From positions 1-8,966 of the forward strand of contig PATE01000043.1 of the NCBI GenBank assembly GCA_002712305.1: 8,966 nucleotides of DNA, given 5' to 3'. Origin of the DNA: Gemmatimonadota bacterium. Lineage in GTDB: Bacteria > Latescibacterota > UBA2968 > UBA8231. The translations under genes were made by a program, and so were the position numbers. Below, piece by piece: positions 6,583 to 8,966 of the stretch (position 1 is its first letter; the number at the start of each line of letters is the position of its first letter). The notes beneath the pieces were generated by a model. It was not told the DNA's origin, ran no database searches, and saw only the letters and a program-made list of their open reading frames with translations.

Positions 6583-6951
6583 TTATTCCCCGAGCCAGGC
6601 GACACCGTCGATCTCAACAAGGATGCCTTTGTAGAGGTCACCTGCCCCGATCAGACGGCGTGTGGGCATGGGAGGCCCTTCGAAGAATTCCATGTAGGCT
6701 TCGTTGAAACCGTCTCGATCCTCCATGTTGAGGAGGAAGACATTGACGCGCACCAGCTGGCCGGGTTTGCCGCCGTCGGCTTCGAGGGCCCGGCACATGG
6801 CGGCCATGGTGAAGCGCGTCTGTTCGATGATGTCAACACCCACCACATTGAGATCGCCGTCCACCGGACCAAACCCGGACAGGTAGAGCGTGTCCCCAGC
6901 GCGGCGCGTTGTGCTGTAGAATGGCTCGGATCCGATCAGCTGCTCCGTCAT
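6583..6951 (-). CDS. RidA (YjgF/YER057c/UK114) family protein
   Basis: A 122-residue cytosolic protein of the family whose founder hydrolyses reactive enamine/imine intermediates such as 2-aminoacrylate; members form trimers with active sites between subunits. Typical elements are LYLSGFGPV (22-30, Ser25), a central helix with TMAAMCRALEADG (48-60), VRVNVFLLNMED (67-78), FNEAY (82-86, Asn83), and the Arg of PTRR (R98) with Glu113 in LVEIDGVAW. Arg98 and Glu113 match the substrate-binding Arg105 and Glu120 of E. coli RidA, so deaminase chemistry is possible; the Cys at 107 there is Leu here. ATG at 6951 has AGGGAG ten bases upstream. It lies 75 bases downstream of the gamma-glutamyltransferase on the same strand, a likely operon, and nine bases from the stop of the convergent DUF1028 gene. 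The exact substrate is unknown; it belongs to a RidA-like subgroup rather than the archetype. Confidence 0.92.
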   Translation of the reverse strand: MTEQLIGSEPFYSTTRRAGDTLYLSGFGPVDGDLNVVGVDIIEQTRFTMAAMCRALEADGGKPGQLVRVNVFLLNMEDRDGFNEAYMEFFEGPPMPTRRLIGAGDLYKGILVEIDGVAWLGE

Positions 6952-7026
6952 CGTGCTTTTTCTCCCTTGTTCGCCCCGCGGGTCCTCACCCGGCAGCAGG
7001 GCATAGTTCGTGTTGGTGGTGGTGGG

Positions 7027-8610
7027 TTAAAAGCCGACTGCCTGACCATCCTTGCGCGGCTCGGAGGCGGCACAATAACCGTCGTCGAGCCGATAGATGA
7101 TCTGTCCCCCGCCGAAAGCAGAAGGTGGCTTGACCCGGAGCTGATGTCCCCGCTGAAGTAAGGCATCTCGAGTGGCGACGGACATCTCCTGCTCGACAGC
7201 CAGTTCGAGCCCCGTGTCCCAGCGCCAGCGAGGCGCATCGAGAGCCGCCTGCGGATTCTGACCGGAATCGAAAATGCGCGTCATCATCTGCGCGTGCCCC
7301 TGCGGCTGCATGTGCCCGCCCATGACGCCGTAGCTGACCAATGGCTTGCCCTGGCGTGTCACGAAGGCGGGAATGATTGTGTGATAGGGTTTCTTACCAC
7401 CGCCGACCTGGTTGGGGTGGCCCGGCTCGAGCGAAAAGCCCGATCCGCGGTTCTGCAAGCTGATGCCGGTGCCCGGTACGACTACACCCGATCCAAAGCT
7501 GGAGAAGTTCGACTGGATGAACGACACCATGCAGCCCTCGGCGTCGGCCGTCGTCAGATAGACTGTCTCTCCCTGGCCGGGTGTCCCGTGCGTGTGGGCC
7601 TGGGCCCTCGACGGATCGATGAGGGCGGCACGCTGACGCAGATAGTCGTCGTCGAGCAGGCGCTGCGGATCCAGGTCGCGTGTCGCGGGATCACTTACGT
7701 AGCGCTGCGCATCGGCGTAGGCGAGTTTCATCGCCTCGATCTGCAGATGCAGGCTCTCCACCGAATCCGGCTCAAGGCTTGTCAGATCGAACTGACGCAG
7801 GATTCCCAGCGAGATCTGCGCCGTGATCCCCTGGCCATTCGGAGGAATCTCGTGCAGCGACTGCCCGTGGTAGTCCAGTTCGAGAGGCGTCACCCACTCC
7901 GGCTCGTGCGCGGCCAGATCATCCGCCGTCATGGCACCCCCCTGGTCGGCGGCATGGGCGGCAATGGCAGCGGCCAACTCGCCTCGATAGAACGCTTCAC
8001 CCCGGGTGGCGGCGATCGCCTCCAGTGTGCGCGCCTGATCTTCAAAGCCGAAGACCTCCCCCGCTGCGGGTGGACGACCGTCACGTAGGAAAGTGGCCCC
8101 CCAATCGGGTTGGTCCTGATACACGGCCACTGCCCGTGCCCAGGAGGCGGCTACCACGGGCGGCACGAGCCATCCCTCTCGTGCGTACCGAATCGCGGGC
8201 TGAAACAGCGCCTCGAAGGGTAAACGACCAAAGCGCTCGGACAGGGCAACCCAGGCCGATACGCAGCCGGGCACGGTCACCGCGTCCCAGCCCTGCGTCG
8301 GCATCTGATCAGCGCCCGAGCAATGGTCGGCTGTCCACGCCGCCGGTGATCGCCCGGAGGCATTGAGTCCGTGCAGCCTCCCCTTCGCATCGGAGAGGAT
8401 ACAGAACGCGTCGGAACCGATGCCATTCATGTTTGGTTCGACGACGGTCAGCGTGATCGCTGCCGCCAAGGCAGCGTCCACGGCATTGCCACCCTGAGCC
8501 AGCATGCTCAGCCCCGCTTGCGAGGCGAGAGGTTGTGAGGTGGCTACGACCTGACGCGCCACGATCGGCATCCGCGTGGATGCATAACCGCAATCCCAGC
8601 TGAAGGGCAT
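7027..8610 (-). CDS. ggt: Gamma-glutamyltransferase/hydrolase, YwrD type, cytoplasmic
   Basis: A 527-residue proenzyme of the gamma-glutamyltranspeptidase family (Ntn hydrolases), which transfers or hydrolyses gamma-glutamyl groups from glutathione and related amides. The autocleavage site is in GQGETVYLTTAD: Thr349 becomes the N-terminal nucleophile of the small subunit. Upstream, GGNAVDAALAAAITL (40-54), NGIGSDAF (62-69), NASGRSP (83-89, Arg87 for substrate carboxylate) and PPNGQG (256-261) mark the large subunit. Downstream, FIQSNFSSFGSGVVVPGTGI (364-383) and GVMGGHMQPQGHAQ (428-441), whose Gly pair forms the oxyanion hole, mark the small one. GETVY and LQNRGSGFSLEPGHPN are typical of YwrD-like enzymes, not of the secreted GGT. 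No signal peptide precedes MPFSWDCGY. The frame is open to 8793, but ATG 8610 has AAAGGA six bases upstream and is chosen. It is the first gene of a pair with the RidA-like gene and shares a 181-base divergent region with the next gene. Confidence 0.92.
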   Translation of the reverse strand: MPFSWDCGYASTRMPIVARQVVATSQPLASQAGLSMLAQGGNAVDAALAAAITLTVVEPNMNGIGSDAFCILSDAKGRLHGLNASGRSPAAWTADHCSGADQMPTQGWDAVTVPGCVSAWVALSERFGRLPFEALFQPAIRYAREGWLVPPVVAASWARAVAVYQDQPDWGATFLRDGRPPAAGEVFGFEDQARTLEAIAATRGEAFYRGELAAAIAAHAADQGGAMTADDLAAHEPEWVTPLELDYHGQSLHEIPPNGQGITAQISLGILRQFDLTSLEPDSVESLHLQIEAMKLAYADAQRYVSDPATRDLDPQRLLDDDYLRQRAALIDPSRAQAHTHGTPGQGETVYLTTADAEGCMVSFIQSNFSSFGSGVVVPGTGISLQNRGSGFSLEPGHPNQVGGGKKPYHTIIPAFVTRQGKPLVSYGVMGGHMQPQGHAQMMTRIFDSGQNPQAALDAPRWRWDTGLELAVEQEMSVATRDALLQRGHQLRVKPPSAFGGGQIIYRLDDGYCAASEPRKDGQAVGF

Positions 8611-8616
8611 CCTGAT

Positions 8617-8622
8617 TCCTTT
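8617..8622 (-). promoter_or_regulatory. Ribosome binding site fixing the start of the gamma-glutamyltransferase
   Basis: On the minus strand AAAGGA lies six bases before the ATG at 8610. The upstream 61 codons open in the same frame have no GGT-like content and run into the neighbouring gene's leader, so they are excluded. Confidence 0.65.
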
Positions 8623-8791
8623 GAGGATGGTTTGAGTCGTGCTACACTGGGTTTGGCAGGGCAGCCTTCTGCCGTCGATTGTGACCCGCGGGCAGGTAAT
8701 GTAGCGAACGTAGAGCAGATGGGCTTTTGCCCCTGTTATCGGTACCCTATTCTCCTGTCGCCACCTGGAAACAACACGGAAGGAAGCCTTC

Positions 8792-8966
8792 ATGGCCGAC
8801 CGACTGCCAGACCCTCATTCGCTTTGGGACACAGAACATCCCGGGCTGCATCTGGGGACGCAGCGCTTTACGACCTCGGACGAGGATCTGGAGTTTCTCG
8901 CCCGTCACGGTGTGACCTCCATGGCGATCAATCGTCTGCCCTTCGATCGAGAAATCGGCTGGGATG
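8792..8966 (+). CDS. Probable mannonate dehydratase-like TIM-barrel enzyme (5' end only)
   Basis: The first 58 codons of a gene that runs off the window. ATG 8792 follows GGAAGGAAG (8778-8786), a good ribosome binding site. The protein begins MADRLPDPHSLWDTEHPG and continues LHLGTQRFTTSDEDLEFLAR with HGVTSMAINRLPF and GWD. A first strand LHLGTQ, then a helix of the form TTSDEDLEFLARHGV and a second strand, is how UxuA/mannonate dehydratase and related sugar isomerase TIM barrels start. No signal peptide is present. Metal or substrate residues lie beyond the window edge, so the assignment rests on general pattern. Sugar phosphate isomerase/epimerase family is the main alternative. It diverges from the gamma-glutamyltransferase. 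Confidence 0.5.
   Translation, partial: MADRLPDPHSLWDTEHPGLHLGTQRFTTSDEDLEFLARHGVTSMAINRLPFDREIGWD

Noticed and set aside
7294-8088. A 264-codon plus-strand open frame
   Set aside because: Antisense to the gamma-glutamyltransferase; no domain recognised.
8660-8791. Promoter between the gamma-glutamyltransferase and the last gene
   Set aside because: Divergent promoters must exist here, but candidate boxes (for example TTGCCC with TATTCT near 8728-8755, spacing 15) are too weak to assign.
8611-8793. N-terminal extension of the gamma-glutamyltransferase
   Set aside because: The additional 61 residues lack GGT homology or a signal peptide and overlap the leader of the divergent gene; ATG 8610 has a good ribosome binding site.

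Overview
The window is GC-rich bacterial DNA of catabolic and accessory character. Its gene families (an RraA-like protein, DUF1028, a YwrD-type gamma-glutamyltransferase, DUF5069, an alkyl-DHAP synthase-like flavoprotein and what looks like a mannonate dehydratase relative) are often seen together in genomes of uncultured marine or sponge-associated lineages such as Latescibacteria, Poribacteria and Entotheonella. That placement is an inference from gene content only; there is no rRNA or other marker here.

Layout. Bases 1-118 hold nothing I can identify. At 119-157 lies the 5' half of a tRNA-Arg-like gene that stops abruptly in the anticodon loop. At 249-652 is a decayed response regulator (receiver start, Fis-type helix-turn-helix end, frames broken between). 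It converges on a minus-strand pair at 649-3335: an N-terminally membrane-anchored alkyldihydroxyacetonephosphate synthase (AGPS) homologue followed 38 bases later by a short-chain dehydrogenase that resembles DHRS7B/PexRAP. In eukaryotes these two families catalyse consecutive steps of ether-lipid synthesis, and this pair is the most interesting functional unit in the window. Divergent from it is an RraA-like gene (3558-4304), closed by a strong hairpin terminator.

Directly after the terminator is a 5'-truncated and frameshifted remnant of an Amidase_3 N-acetylmuramoyl-L-alanine amidase (4382-4823). It faces an intact DUF5069 gene (minus, 4886-5320). A secreted DUF1028 protein (5561-6573) is recognisable over its full length but is split by two +1 frameshifts, the second inside a run of eight and six Gs. 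It converges, nine bases apart, on a minus-strand pair: a cytoplasmic YwrD-type gamma-glutamyltransferase (7027-8610) followed by a RidA-family protein (6583-6951). The window ends with the first 58 codons of a plus-strand gene, probably a mannonate dehydratase-like TIM-barrel enzyme, divergent from the gamma-glutamyltransferase.

How the genes may work together. Two functional themes are visible: ether-lipid formation (AGPS plus DHRS7B-like reductase) and peptide, amide or amine catabolism (gamma-glutamyltransferase, RidA, DUF1028). Three of ten protein genes are broken. In all three the net shift is in the +1 direction, so either local gene decay or systematic insertion errors in the assembly must be considered. 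I see no CRISPR array, no insertion sequence and no integrase gene.
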